The notes beneath the pieces are model-generated. The model ran no database searches. It had not been told where the DNA came from and worked only from the letters and a program-made list of their open reading frames with translations. Below, one piece after another: positions 43,166 through 52,867 of a stretch of 64,000 nucleotides of DNA (position 1 is its first letter; the number at the start of each line of letters is the position of its first letter). Source of the stretch: Saprospira grandis (GTDB taxonomy: Bacteria; Bacteroidota; Bacteroidia; Chitinophagales; Saprospiraceae). Where the stretch lies: positions 2,398,501 through 2,462,500 of the forward strand of contig NZ_CP110854.1 of the NCBI RefSeq assembly GCF_027594745.1, written 5' to 3'. A program made the position numbers and the translations under genes.

Positions 43166-46100
43166 ATGATTTATCGGATACTCCTCTTTTCTTCCTTTTT
43201 GCTCTTCAGCCTGAGCCTCTTGGGCCAAAAGAATTTGGGCGACTCTGTGCTGCAAGCCAGAAAAGCCCTGGCCGAAGTCGAATTGCTCAATTCTAAAGAA
43301 CATCCCAATTATGCCGAAAAGGCCATGGATCTGGCCATGCTCTATTATCGCCAAGAGCTAAGCGAGGAACCCGATAGCTTGGTCGCCCAAGCCCTAAGAG
43401 TCTTGGGCCGAGAATATGGCGAAGCCTCCGACAAGTTTCAAAGCCAATTGGCCAAATTAGACGATGAAAAAGCTTGCTTCCTCTATAGCAACTACCAAAT
43501 CGAAAAGGCCAAATATGCCGATGGCGAAAATAGTCTGGCCCACCTCAAAGCACTACGAGAACTGGTAAAATGTTACCTCATTACCGTAGATTATGCCGGC
43601 CATGATCTAGCCGTCTTAATCGCCCAAAAATTAGAAGAAAATCATCCCGAAGAGGATCTCGCCGACTTTATGGCCTTTCTGCCCAAAAACTTAAATCAGC
43701 TGGTCCTGCTTCAACGCTCCTTTGAACGCCAAAGAGGCGAAAACTTTCAGGATTTATCAGACCTGATTGAAACAGAAGCTCAAAATAAAACCGAACGACT
43801 TATCCTACAAGATATTAGCCTCTTGCTGTATAAGGCCCTTTTGGTCGAAAGTGAGTCTTCTCTCTATTACGGAAGTAAGTTTCAGTCTTATATGCAGCTA
43901 AGGGAACAAATACTTAGCCTGCAAGCAGAAGGACTAGAGGCCGAAGCTAGACGCATTAAGCAAAAAATGCCCGCCGAAATGCAACGCTTTTTTGCCCAAG
44001 AAATGGAGGTCCGTGCTCTGCTCGCTAAGCATGAAACCAATAGCGAAACCTTCTATAAAAAGTTTAAGGCCTTTATTGATGATAGTGATCAAGGCTATGC
44101 CTATGAGTTTACCGATGTAAATATTACAGAGGAAGTAAATGCCGTATTAGCAGATCTGAAAAAATATCATGGCGGCCGCAAAGCTACTTTCTATTATCAG
44201 TTTAAGTATATCAAAGATAGCCAGCGCTATAGCGATGAGGAAATAGAACGCCGTAGCCTAGCCGAGGAGCTAGAAGCTATTCAGAAAGAAAATGGTGGAG
44301 ATATTAGTGAGGAGGAACTAGATGTCCGCCTCAAAATGGCCCTGCTAGCAGTTAAGGACCTAGATGATGAACTGGCTTTTCAGTCTTTTCAAGACCTATT
44401 ATCTGCCGCACTAAGTAAAGATCTAGACGACCTCGACCTTGATGCCATAATGGCCGATGATTATGTTCCAGATGATAGCCCCGATACGGAAGAGATTTAC
44501 TTGGCCAAAATTCCACAACCTTGGCGGGATATTATGGAAGAAGAGACCAAAATTCTCATTGCTGACTATAATGAAGATCAAAAACTTCCCTTTTATAAGG
44601 TAGCCGCAGGAGCCCAATTGGTTAAAGCCGGGATTCTGGTCTATGATAAGGGCTTTAAGTATATAAAGGAGGCCATCCGAGAGGTAACCCCCCAGGATGA
44701 AGAGGCGCTGGTTCAGGCCATTATTCCTATTCTAAAAGAACGCCCACTAATGTTCTATGACGATATTTATAAGGCTGCTGTGGCCCATTTATCTTTGGCC
44801 AGCAATAGAGCATTAACTGCCGCCACCCTAGAGTTTATCCGCAAAGCAGAGGGCAGCATCTACAATGATGAGTATGCCGATGTTTTGGCCATGAAGGCCC
44901 GCTACCTTTATGATCAGGAGGATAGCGAAAAGAATGGTCTGGCCCAAGAAGCCCTGGCCACCTACGAACAAGCCCTCATGATTTATGAGAAAACAGAGGG
45001 GATCTCTATCTTTTATGTAGAACTACTAGAAAAAATTACCGCTAAGCTCCTTAAGGATGATCGCTGGGAGACCGCTAGTAGCCAACAACTTTTTGAGCGC
45101 CGCCTCAAGGGGTTTGAGCTGCAAGATATAGAGGTTTATATGGGCCGCTATTTACGAGCCTATCAGGATTTTGCCAATTGGCATTATGAGAACGATCGCT
45201 ATGTAAAGGCCGAGGGACTCTATAAAAAAATGCTGCTCCGCCTGCCCGATGCCGATGAATTTGACCGTGAAGTGGTGGATGAGGCGGAAGTCTACTACCG
45301 CCTAGGCCGTATTTATCGCAAAACAGGCCGCTATGTTGCCGCCTATGAAGCCCTACAAACAGCCCAACAAAAGGTGGCCGAGCCCAGCGGCCTTTTGGTC
45401 CAAATTCTAGATGATTTTGGCCAAACACTACAAGCCCTAGGCGAATACCAAGAGGCTAAAGATTACTTTGACCAAGCTCTTGTCCTGCTCCTAGAACTCG
45501 AAAGCCAAGGCCAGGTTAACCGCAGTACAAAGTTTAAGGATGCCCTGAATTATATCAAAATCCTTCGCCACCAAGGGGGCGCCATGCTCGAAGAAGGAGA
45601 GTACGAACAGGCCTACGATATCTTTAAGCGAATTATGGCCTATGAGGAGCAGTCTAGCTTGCTCGACTTTAAATATGATGCCTCTCTACAACAATTGTTG
45701 GCCCTTTACTATGACCTCATGTATGAGGATGAAAAAGCCAAAAAATATCAGGAAATGGCCCTAAAGGGCTTAAAAGACCCCACCGAATTGGCCGACCTTC
45801 AGCTGCAAATAGCTAGCTTTTACCAAAAAAGAGAACAGCTAGAAAAAGCAGAGGTCCACTATCTAAAGGCTTTGGATATTGACCTAAAACGCCTAGAGGA
45901 TAGCTATAATGATTTGCCCGAAGAGGAACGCCTAGAGTTTTTGCGCCCCTTAGCCAAACGACTCAATGCCTTTTTCTTGTTTGTGGCCCAAAACCCTCAG
46001 CCCAATTTGGTCCAAACAGCCCTAAACGCTCACTTTAGAGTAAAGGGCCTAGCCCTAGAAACTAGTAGCAATATCCGCCAAGTTATTTATGCCTCCGATA

Positions 46101-47638
46101 ATGTGGTGCTGCAAAATAACTTTGAGAAAATGCAAAATCTCAAAAAGGAGGTGGCCCGCCTGCTTAGCCTTAGCCCCAAAGAACGAAAGGCCGAAGGCGT
46201 ACAACTGACGGTCCTAGAAAAAGAAATTAAGGACCTAGAAGAACGAATTAGCCGAGACTCTAAACCCCTAAGAGAGGTCTTTGAACAAGAAAATCAACAG
46301 CTCAATTTGGCCCAACTCAAAGAAAAGTTAGGCGAAAATGAGGCCGCTGTCGATTTCTTGCGCCTAGAGCGAAGCGATGATTACGGAAATATTAGCGCCC
46401 AGTATTATGGAATGCTCATGCGCCCCGAATGGGAAGGACCCAAAATGATCCCCCTTTGCCTGGAAAGCGAATTGGCGATGAGCCTGCAAAATGAGGTTTC
46501 TCCTGCTGGACTCAACTATATTACAGATGACCTAGAGAGCAATAATCTCTATTTTATGCTTTGGGAACCCATGGAAAAAGAGCTGGAAGGCGCCAAAACT
46601 ATCCATCTCTGTCCCACCGGATTATTGGCCAAAATTGCCTTTGCCACCCTGCGAGTAGATGATTTTTCTCGCCTTCGTCTGATGGACCGCCACGATATTA
46701 TTTATCATAGCGCCATGCGAGACCTCCTCCGAGAGCAGACCGCTAGCCAAAAGGCCAAAATCTCTTTGATTGGTGGGGTAAAATTTGACCTTAGCCAAAC
46801 AGAACTAGAACTTGTGGCCCAAGCACAAAATGTAGAACTCCCCTTTGAGAAAATCAAAGAGGGCGAACTGGGTATTCCTGATTTTGGAACCTTTAATGAG
46901 GAGGCCCTAGCCGCCAATTTACCCAGCCCCAAAGCTGGCGCTAGCCGTGGCGAAGACTTCCTTTATTTGCAAGGAACAGAAAAAGAGGTCAACCAAATTG
47001 CCCAGCAGTTTCAGGCCGAAAGCTGGGGCGTAAATAAAATTATGGGCCTCAATGCGCTAGAAGAAACCGTAGTAGAGCATATCAACCGAGAGGAGCCCAA
47101 TATTTTGCATGTAGCCACACATGGCTATTTTTTCCCTGCGCCAAAAGTAGAAACGGACCTGCGCAAGGCCCTGGCCCAAAAGGAGCAAGAAAAAACCTTT
47201 GAAGAGCGCTTGGCCGAAATCGAAAATCCGCTCTTCCGCTCGGGCTTGGCCCTGACCAATATTAACTATGTCTGGAAAGGCCGAGCCCCCATCGAGGGCC
47301 TAGCCGATGGGATCTTTAGTGCCTATGAGGTGTCTAACCTCAATCTTTTCCAAACGGAATTGGTGGTCCTTTCGGCCTGTGAAACAGGCCGAGGCGATAT
47401 TGATAATAATGAAGGAATTATGGGCTTGCAAAGGGCATTTAAGATGGCCGGTGCCCAACGCCTGATCATTAGTCTTTGGAAGGTGCCCGATGCCCAGACC
47501 TCTGAGCTGATGCAGCGTTTTTATCGCCACTACTTATCTTTGGGCAATTATCATAAGGCTTTCCGCTTGGCCCAAGACGAAATGCGGGCGCAGTATCGCA
47601 ACCCCTATTATTGGGCGGCCTTTATTCTGCTCGAGTAA
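43166..47638 (+). CDS. Secreted TPR-CHAT protein (caspase-like peptidase domain)
   Basis: 1490 residues with signal peptide (MIYRILLFSSFLLFSLSLLGQ). Residues 25-970 are helical with scattered TPR-like units (for example VYYRLGRIYRKTGRYVAAYEALQTAQQ, AEVHYLKALDIDLKRLEDSY); the C-terminal 400 form a CHAT domain with catalytic His in ILHVATHGYFF (about residue 1315) and Cys in VVLSACETGRGD (about residue 1403), followed by GLQRAFKMAGAQRLIISLWKVPD and a final YYWAAFILLE. Both catalytic residues are present. CHAT proteases are caspase relatives; this one is exported, unlike the cytoplasmic defence types. The target is unknown. Confidence 0.92.
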   Translation: MIYRILLFSSFLLFSLSLLGQKNLGDSVLQARKALAEVELLNSKEHPNYAEKAMDLAMLYYRQELSEEPDSLVAQALRVLGREYGEASDKFQSQLAKLDDEKACFLYSNYQIEKAKYADGENSLAHLKALRELVKCYLITVDYAGHDLAVLIAQKLEENHPEEDLADFMAFLPKNLNQLVLLQRSFERQRGENFQDLSDLIETEAQNKTERLILQDISLLLYKALLVESESSLYYGSKFQSYMQLREQILSLQAEGLEAEARRIKQKMPAEMQRFFAQEMEVRALLAKHETNSETFYKKFKAFIDDSDQGYAYEFTDVNITEEVNAVLADLKKYHGGRKATFYYQFKYIKDSQRYSDEEIERRSLAEELEAIQKENGGDISEEELDVRLKMALLAVKDLDDELAFQSFQDLLSAALSKDLDDLDLDAIMADDYVPDDSPDTEEIYLAKIPQPWRDIMEEETKILIADYNEDQKLPFYKVAAGAQLVKAGILVYDKGFKYIKEAIREVTPQDEEALVQAIIPILKERPLMFYDDIYKAAVAHLSLASNRALTAATLEFIRKAEGSIYNDEYADVLAMKARYLYDQEDSEKNGLAQEALATYEQALMIYEKTEGISIFYVELLEKITAKLLKDDRWETASSQQLFERRLKGFELQDIEVYMGRYLRAYQDFANWHYENDRYVKAEGLYKKMLLRLPDADEFDREVVDEAEVYYRLGRIYRKTGRYVAAYEALQTAQQKVAEPSGLLVQILDDFGQTLQALGEYQEAKDYFDQALVLLLELESQGQVNRSTKFKDALNYIKILRHQGGAMLEEGEYEQAYDIFKRIMAYEEQSSLLDFKYDASLQQLLALYYDLMYEDEKAKKYQEMALKGLKDPTELADLQLQIASFYQKREQLEKAEVHYLKALDIDLKRLEDSYNDLPEEERLEFLRPLAKRLNAFFLFVAQNPQPNLVQTALNAHFRVKGLALETSSNIRQVIYASDNVVLQNNFEKMQNLKKEVARLLSLSPKERKAEGVQLTVLEKEIKDLEERISRDSKPLREVFEQENQQLNLAQLKEKLGENEAAVDFLRLERSDDYGNISAQYYGMLMRPEWEGPKMIPLCLESELAMSLQNEVSPAGLNYITDDLESNNLYFMLWEPMEKELEGAKTIHLCPTGLLAKIAFATLRVDDFSRLRLMDRHDIIYHSAMRDLLREQTASQKAKISLIGGVKFDLSQTELELVAQAQNVELPFEKIKEGELGIPDFGTFNEEALAANLPSPKAGASRGEDFLYLQGTEKEVNQIAQQFQAESWGVNKIMGLNALEETVVEHINREEPNILHVATHGYFFPAPKVETDLRKALAQKEQEKTFEERLAEIENPLFRSGLALTNINYVWKGRAPIEGLADGIFSAYEVSNLNLFQTELVVLSACETGRGDIDNNEGIMGLQRAFKMAGAQRLIISLWKVPDAQTSELMQRFYRHYLSLGNYHKAFRLAQDEMRAQYRNPYYWAAFILLE

Positions 47639-47650
47639 GCGGCCCCGCCT

Positions 47651-47788
47651 GGCCTAGCGCTGCGGAGCGGGTGGCCGAAGGCCAGACCAAAGGCGAAACG
47701 AAGTGAAGCCTGAAGGGCCGAGCAGACCTGCGAGCCCCGTAGCATAGCGGCGGCCGAGCTAGGCAAAGCCTAGCCGGCCGCAGGCCCC
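47651..47788 (-). repeat. GGCC element copy 18
   Basis: Minus orientation. Outer helix GGCCT/AGGCC; inner helix GGGG/CCCG (three of four). 13 bp after the CHAT stop. Confidence 0.85.
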
Positions 47789-47834
47789 AAAAGTACATCC
47801 AAAACAAACATTCATCATATTTAATTGCAATTGT

Positions 47835-49847
47835 ATGAAAACCTATCTCCATTATTTTGCAGCCCTTTTGCTGCTGTTTACCCTAAGCCCTTCCCTAGAA
47901 GCCCAGATGATTCATGACGCCCGAAAAATTCGGGAAATGATTGATGAAGATGGGATGCTGATGACGACAAAATCGACACAATCAGAATTGATTAAGTTGT
48001 TGGCCTATAACTTGGACCGCCCCCTAGCCAAGTCGGCTAGCCAGGCCGATGTCCTAGAAGCCTATGAAGATAACCCCTTTATTGCGCCCTATTTGGCTCT
48101 GGTGATGGCCGAAGAAGACCGAGGCGTAGAGGGTGACGGACAGCGGGCCCTTGGTGGTTTGGCCGGAGCCGCTAGTGGTTTGGGTATGCCCGGCTCTACC
48201 TTTATTATGGGCCTAACCGACTTTCTGGTCAATCGGACCAAACAGGAATTGACGATCGCCTTTTTTAAGGATTTTCAGAAAAAAGTGGAGGAATCTGAGG
48301 AGATGCGCTATCTCTTTCCTACCACTTCGGCCGTTTTGCTCCAAATTGATAAGGATATTTACCGCTTTAATGCCTTTTGGGAGGTTTTGAGAGAAAGCTT
48401 TTTGACCGACCTCAATGATTTGGGCTACCACCTCGATGATTTTGTACAAAATTCTTCTCGCATCAAGAGCCCCATGCAGCGCCATATGATGAGCGACTTT
48501 TTCAAGGTGGGCGAGCTCTTACAAGAGCAAACTCCTCCCGCTCAAATTGTGAGCTATATGGCTGAAGATGCCTATTTGCACGTGCTTACGCCCGAGGATG
48601 ATAGCGCCGCTTTTGTGCCCGTGATGCAACGCAACCTCAAGCTATTGGGCTTGTTCTCTAAGGCTTTGGAGCAAAAAGATCAGTCTGGCTATTGGGTGAC
48701 GCCCAATGAGGTGGTGGACCTTGTTCGCGACACCACTTTTAATGATATTTTCTTTGGCCTACTCTACCAAAAAGGAAAAGATTATCAAATTGATGAGGAG
48801 AAAACCTTGGGCGAAAGTCTTTTGGACCTCCGTGGCGATAACCTCAAGATGCGCTCATTGGTCAATAACCTTAAGCGCTTTGCCGATGAGGGCAAAAATG
48901 TACAACGCATTGCCAAGGATATTCGCGCCAGAAAAAATGCCCGCCGCCGAGCCAAAGGAGGTGCTACCCTAGACGAAAGCGAGAAGGAATTGGAGTTTGA
49001 CGACTACTACCATTTTACTCAGGGAGTCTCGAACATGCTGCTCGAAGGCTATAACTTTAAGAAGCAGTTGGTGGGCGCTACGACCGAGCAAGATAGTATT
49101 GTAGACCGTTATTTGGGCATTGTGGGCGACCTCAACACCCTGGGCCTCAATATCCGCAAGAAGCATTATACTTCTGCAGTGATCAATACTTTGGTCATTA
49201 TCGAAAAGCTCTTGCCCCAAGACGAATATGCTTGTGAGCGCAAGAATTTGATGAAGTACGGTAGCTTTATCGCTACGGCGGTACAAGCCAAATCCTCTAA
49301 GGAAGTGAGCCAGGCGATTTCGGCCTTTGCCTTGCCTCCTGGCGGCTCTGCCATTAAGAAATACTCTCGCTTTAGTGTGGCCATCAATGCCTATGTGGGC
49401 CTTTCTGCTGGCCAAGAGCACCTAAATGGTGTTGGAACGAGCAGCTTTTATTCTTTGGCCACTCCCGTTGGCGTGACCTTCAACTGGGGCTTCAAAGGCG
49501 CAGGTTCTATCAGTATTTTGGCCTCGGCTATCGATCTTGGCGCCCTGACTACCTTCCGCTTTGAGGGCGAAGGCGAAGATAATGTGAGCGAATTGCCCGA
49601 GCTAAAAATGGAAAATGTCTTTGCTCCCGGCGCTTACCTCATTTATGGGGTGCCCAAATATCCACTTTCTATTGGGGTGGGCGCACAGTTGGGTCCCAAC
49701 CTCAGAGAGGTGACCAATGCGAGCCTGAATATCGATAAAACTAGCGGCTGGCGCTGGGGCGCATTCATCGCCGTTGATATTCCCATTGTGAGCCTTTATA
49801 GCTCTAATAAATACTACAAAAAATGCTGCAAAAGCTGTAATCAATAG
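47835..49847 (+). CDS. Large exported protein of unknown function
   Basis: 670 residues with signal peptide (MKTYLHYFAALLLLFTLSPSLEA). Residues 30-490 are mostly helical and charged (for example DIRARKNARRRAKGG near 370), while 500-655 alternate short hydrophobic strands (FSVAINAYVGLSAGQ, VGVTFNWGFKGAGSISILASAIDLG, YPLSIGVGAQLGPNL) like an outer-membrane barrel. The C-terminus has KKCCKSC. No family was recognised. It lies between the TPR-CHAT gene and a lipoprotein pair on the same strand; a functional link to the CHAT protein is possible but only inferred. A terminator follows. Confidence 0.78.
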   Translation: MKTYLHYFAALLLLFTLSPSLEAQMIHDARKIREMIDEDGMLMTTKSTQSELIKLLAYNLDRPLAKSASQADVLEAYEDNPFIAPYLALVMAEEDRGVEGDGQRALGGLAGAASGLGMPGSTFIMGLTDFLVNRTKQELTIAFFKDFQKKVEESEEMRYLFPTTSAVLLQIDKDIYRFNAFWEVLRESFLTDLNDLGYHLDDFVQNSSRIKSPMQRHMMSDFFKVGELLQEQTPPAQIVSYMAEDAYLHVLTPEDDSAAFVPVMQRNLKLLGLFSKALEQKDQSGYWVTPNEVVDLVRDTTFNDIFFGLLYQKGKDYQIDEEKTLGESLLDLRGDNLKMRSLVNNLKRFADEGKNVQRIAKDIRARKNARRRAKGGATLDESEKELEFDDYYHFTQGVSNMLLEGYNFKKQLVGATTEQDSIVDRYLGIVGDLNTLGLNIRKKHYTSAVINTLVIIEKLLPQDEYACERKNLMKYGSFIATAVQAKSSKEVSQAISAFALPPGGSAIKKYSRFSVAINAYVGLSAGQEHLNGVGTSSFYSLATPVGVTFNWGFKGAGSISILASAIDLGALTTFRFEGEGEDNVSELPELKMENVFAPGAYLIYGVPKYPLSIGVGAQLGPNLREVTNASLNIDKTSGWRWGAFIAVDIPIVSLYSSNKYYKKCCKSCNQ

Positions 49848-49856
49848 ATAACGCAA

Positions 49857-49891
49857 AGAGAAGTGCTTCAACAAGTGCTTCTCTTTTTTTT
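49857..49891 (+). terminator. Terminator of the large exported protein gene
   Basis: GAGAAGTGCTT, loop CAAC, AAGTGCTTCTC (with two G-T pairs), then eight T. GGCC element copy 19 starts directly at the end of the T-tract. Confidence 0.85.
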
Positions 49892-50065
49892 GGGGCCCGC
49901 GGCCGCCCAAAATAGGGCGGGCGGCCGCCGCTATGCTGCGGGGCTCGCAGGTCTGCTCGGCCCTGCGCGGGCTTTGCCCGCTGGGTCTGGCCTTCGGCCA
50001 CCCGCTCCGCAGCGCTGGGCCATGGCTCGCTGCGCTCGCAGGCGGCTTCGCCGCCTTCCTGGACC
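49892..50065 (+). repeat. GGCC element copy 19
   Basis: Core 49892-50021, then a 3' extension with a GGCGGC-TTC-GCCGCC hairpin. Outer helix GGCCC/GGGCC; inner helix GGGG/CCCG (three of four). Confidence 0.86.
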
Positions 50066-50163
50066 AAAAAGGCATAAAATAGCCGCATAAACTCCCTAAA
50101 CTATGCGCTAGTTCTTTAACTTTGCGGGCAGTTTGATGTTAAAATCAAAAAATAAACTATCCG

Positions 50164-50916
50164 ATGAAAAATATGTCTAAAATATGGGCCTTTGGGAGCC
50201 TGTCGCTCAGCTTTTTATTAACGGCCTGCTTTGCTATCGAAAATGGCCAAGGCTTTCAGAAAATTGCCCCCGGCGGCTGGCGGGCGGTCTTTATGTTTGG
50301 AGAAGGAGAAGATGCCGAGCGAGTGCCCGTCCTCTTTAAGGCCATTAGCAGCCAAGAAGTCGATAAACCCCGCCTGCTTTTCTATAATGGAGACGATAGC
50401 GTCTATGCCGATAGCCTCCGTTTTTGGGGCGATACCCTCTTTGTGCACTTCAAAGAAACCGAAAACTACCTCCGCCTCATTCGAGAAGTAGACCTGATGG
50501 AAGGCAATTATATGGTGAAGGGCGCCGCCGCCAAAGGCGAGGACCTTCCCATTAAGCTCTATGCTAAGTTTAGCCGCCCACATCGCTTTAAGGATTTGCA
50601 TATGGAACCCGCACATGATATCAATGGAAATTGGGCCTTAGATATTTTGGACCAAGAAGAAAACTTGATCCCTGGACAACTTAAGTTGCGGACAGATAAA
50701 AATACAGTCTATGCCGAGCTCAAATCAGGCATTAGCAAAAGCCCCATCCACTTAGAAGGCACGATCCAAAAGGACCAAATTAGACTTTCTGCCTTTACGG
50801 GCAAGGAACTGGTCTATATTTCGGCAGACCTTAGAGATGCCAATACCCTCGGCCGAGCTAAAATTCGCTACAATCAGCTGGAGTATGCCTGCTCTGCTAA
50901 AAAAATGAATCAATAA
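50164..50916 (+). CDS. Lipoprotein of unknown function
   Basis: 250 residues; lipoprotein signal with LLTAC (Cys at residue 21 or so). The mature part is beta-rich (GGWRAVFMFGEGEDAERVPVLFKA, DSVYADSLRFWGDTLFVHFKETENYL), faintly like the DUF4369-type N-domain of TlpA-like lipoproteins, then a second similar half (NGNWALDILDQEENLIPGQLKL, VYAELKSGISKSPIHLEGTI). No function can be assigned. The stop overlaps the next start by one base (TAATG), so the two are translationally coupled. Confidence 0.75.
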   Translation: MKNMSKIWAFGSLSLSFLLTACFAIENGQGFQKIAPGGWRAVFMFGEGEDAERVPVLFKAISSQEVDKPRLLFYNGDDSVYADSLRFWGDTLFVHFKETENYLRLIREVDLMEGNYMVKGAAAKGEDLPIKLYAKFSRPHRFKDLHMEPAHDINGNWALDILDQEENLIPGQLKLRTDKNTVYAELKSGISKSPIHLEGTIQKDQIRLSAFTGKELVYISADLRDANTLGRAKIRYNQLEYACSAKKMNQ

Positions 50917-51530
50917 TGTTGTTATTTGCCTTATTAGCCAGTTTGCTTTTGGTTGGTTTGGGGAGCTACTTTTTGCTGGCCCACTGGAACAAAAGACAAG
51001 AAAAGGCCATGCAAATACAATGGCAGTTTCTGCTCGACGAATATGCCCTCCAAAGCTTAAGCGCAGAAGAAGACGAGGCCTTTTTTCGCCTAGCCGCCAA
51101 AGGCGAACTAGCCGGCTTTCCGCTCTATATGGAGCAGTATAGCCGCAGCAGCAATAAAGCCGATAGCTATCAGTTTTTTGCCGAGCTGAGTCTCCCCAAA
51201 AATAGTCCGAAAACTTATTTGGGCCAAGAAACTCTGCTTAGCCAAATTCAAGCAGAATTAGGCTGGATAGATATCCAAATAGGAGAGGCCAAACTCGATG
51301 ATAACTTCTTGCTCCGCTCAGAAAATGAGGCTTTTGTCCATCAGCTACTCAATGAAGAACTGATCCACCAACTCCTGCGCTTAGAGCGGCAATGGAAAGG
51401 ACATTTTGAATGGGAGGCCAATACTCTCCGATTTGAAGCCTCTGCCATTTTGCTAGATGCAGAGGACCTGAAATGGGCCAAAGCGATGCTCAACCTCTTG
51501 GCATTATTGGCCAAAAAAACAATTAAATAG
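50916..51530 (+). CDS. Membrane-anchored protein of unknown function
   Basis: 204 residues: one N-terminal helix (LLFALLASLLLVGLGSYFLLAHW), then a soluble domain of mixed fold (LLDEYALQSLSAEEDEAFFRLAAKGELAGFPLYMEQYSR). Not recognised. Start-stop overlap with the preceding lipoprotein gene suggests the two form a complex in the periplasm. Confidence 0.72.
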   Translation: MLLFALLASLLLVGLGSYFLLAHWNKRQEKAMQIQWQFLLDEYALQSLSAEEDEAFFRLAAKGELAGFPLYMEQYSRSSNKADSYQFFAELSLPKNSPKTYLGQETLLSQIQAELGWIDIQIGEAKLDDNFLLRSENEAFVHQLLNEELIHQLLRLERQWKGHFEWEANTLRFEASAILLDAEDLKWAKAMLNLLALLAKKTIK

Positions 51531-51731
51531 TAGAAAATCACCTTTTTGTCGAATATAAAGGAATTATCTGTTGAGTAAAGGGAAAGCTTAAGGCCATGGC
51601 AATATTTTTGAAGAAAATGTTAAGGAAATTGCCTATCTACTAAGCAATTAAGAATAATTCTACGTTCTAGTAATATACCTATAACTAGAGGCTTTATTTT
51701 TTATACCTTAGCTGCTCAACGCCCTACACCT
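51531..51731. other. AT-rich spacer with probable promoter of the WW-repeat lipoprotein gene
   Basis: No ORF. A TACCTTAG box about 25 bp before the ATG is one base off TAnnTTTG. Nothing else recognised. Confidence 0.35.
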
Positions 51732-52676
51732 ATGAAGTACATATATGGACCTTTTGTCCTCCTCTTGTTCTGTCTGTATAGCTGCCAGCCAGAAATGAAA
51801 GATGCAGCAGCACTTAGCCAAATTCCTACAGAAAAGGAGTTGGCAGAACGCCCAGTTTTATCGCCTGCTCCTATGGCCGATAGTATCTCTCTTCGTTTAG
51901 AAATGAAGGAGCACTCTATTGAAATTGCCATGAAGGAGGAAGAGTTGGGCCAAAAGGAATTATCGGCAGAGCGCTTGGCCGCTTTGCGGGCTTGGTGGGA
52001 GCAGTTGCCCGAAAATGTGCAGCAGCAAATCCAAAGAAAAGAGGTGGAGCTCGAGCTGGTCACGCAGCTTAGCTCTACCGATGAGGCCAAAATGCAGCCC
52101 GAACAAACAGACCCTCAAATTGAGCAAACTGGTGAGGCCCTAGAAGAAATTATTGGCAGTAGCCCAGAAATGACGTTTAGAGTGAATACCACTTTACTCA
52201 ATAAGACAGCAGAACTGGCCAGTACAGAGGGCTCTACTTCTATCCATATCCTGAAAAAGGTATCCACTGATTTGAAGAGTTTTGACCAAGAGGTGCATTT
52301 GACTACGGCCAGCATTCGCCAAGCTAATTTGCAAACGATGCAGCAATGGTGGATGAACTTGCCCGAAGATATACAACATAAAATCCAACAAGGCGAATTG
52401 CGGATCGATCTTAGTGCGGTGGCTTTGGACCGAGGTATTGAGTCGGCCGAGCTACTCGGCGAAAAGTCGCATCAGCAGGCGTTGTTGATGGGTGATTTGC
52501 TGCAACAAATTGTGGGTTTTTATCGCCAAGATGGAAAAAATTACCCCTTGGGCCGCATTCGCACTCAAGCGCTCATTGAGCCTTATCAAGAAGAGATGAA
52601 GCTAGACGAAAAAGTGAATACTTTGATTCGCCTACAGTTGCGCCCAGCCAATGAATTACCCGCTGGTCCAATTTAA
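51732..52676 (+). CDS. Lipoprotein with an internally duplicated domain, function unknown
   Basis: 314 residues with lipoprotein signal (MKYIYGPFVLLLFCLYSC, Cys at 18). Two copies of one unit are visible: LAALRAWWEQLPENVQQQI (about residues 80-98) and LQTMQQWWMNLPEDIQHKI (about 205-223), each preceded by strands rich in Ile/Glu/Ser and followed by an Asp/Glu/Leu helix. The family was not recognised. Monocistronic with a strong terminator. Confidence 0.75.
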   Translation: MKYIYGPFVLLLFCLYSCQPEMKDAAALSQIPTEKELAERPVLSPAPMADSISLRLEMKEHSIEIAMKEEELGQKELSAERLAALRAWWEQLPENVQQQIQRKEVELELVTQLSSTDEAKMQPEQTDPQIEQTGEALEEIIGSSPEMTFRVNTTLLNKTAELASTEGSTSIHILKKVSTDLKSFDQEVHLTTASIRQANLQTMQQWWMNLPEDIQHKIQQGELRIDLSAVALDRGIESAELLGEKSHQQALLMGDLLQQIVGFYRQDGKNYPLGRIRTQALIEPYQEEMKLDEKVNTLIRLQLRPANELPAGPI

Positions 52677-52698
52677 ACGCCTAGCCGCATTAACGCAA

Positions 52699-52733
52699 AG
52701 CGAGCTCAGCCATTTGGCTGAGCTCGCTTTTTT
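52699..52733 (+). terminator. Terminator of the duplicated-domain lipoprotein gene
   Basis: AGCGAGCTCAGCC and GGCTGAGCTCGCT form a perfect stem with loop ATTT, then TTTTT. Confidence 0.93.
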
Positions 52734-52736
52734 GTT

Positions 52737-52853
52737 GGCCTAGCGCTGTGGAGCAGTGCGGCGCAGCCGCAGACCAAAGCCCGAAGGGCTGCAGGGCCGA
52801 GCAGACCTGCGAGCTGCGCAACATAGCGCAGCAGCTTTAGCTGCTGAGGCCCC
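52737..52853 (-). repeat. GGCC element copy 20
   Basis: Minus orientation. Outer helix GGCCT/AGGCC, inner helix GCAG/CTGC; hairpin III GCGGC-TGC-GCCGC. It sits between the terminator and the SET gene stop. Confidence 0.86.
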
Positions 52854-52867
52854 AAATCTTTAATAAA

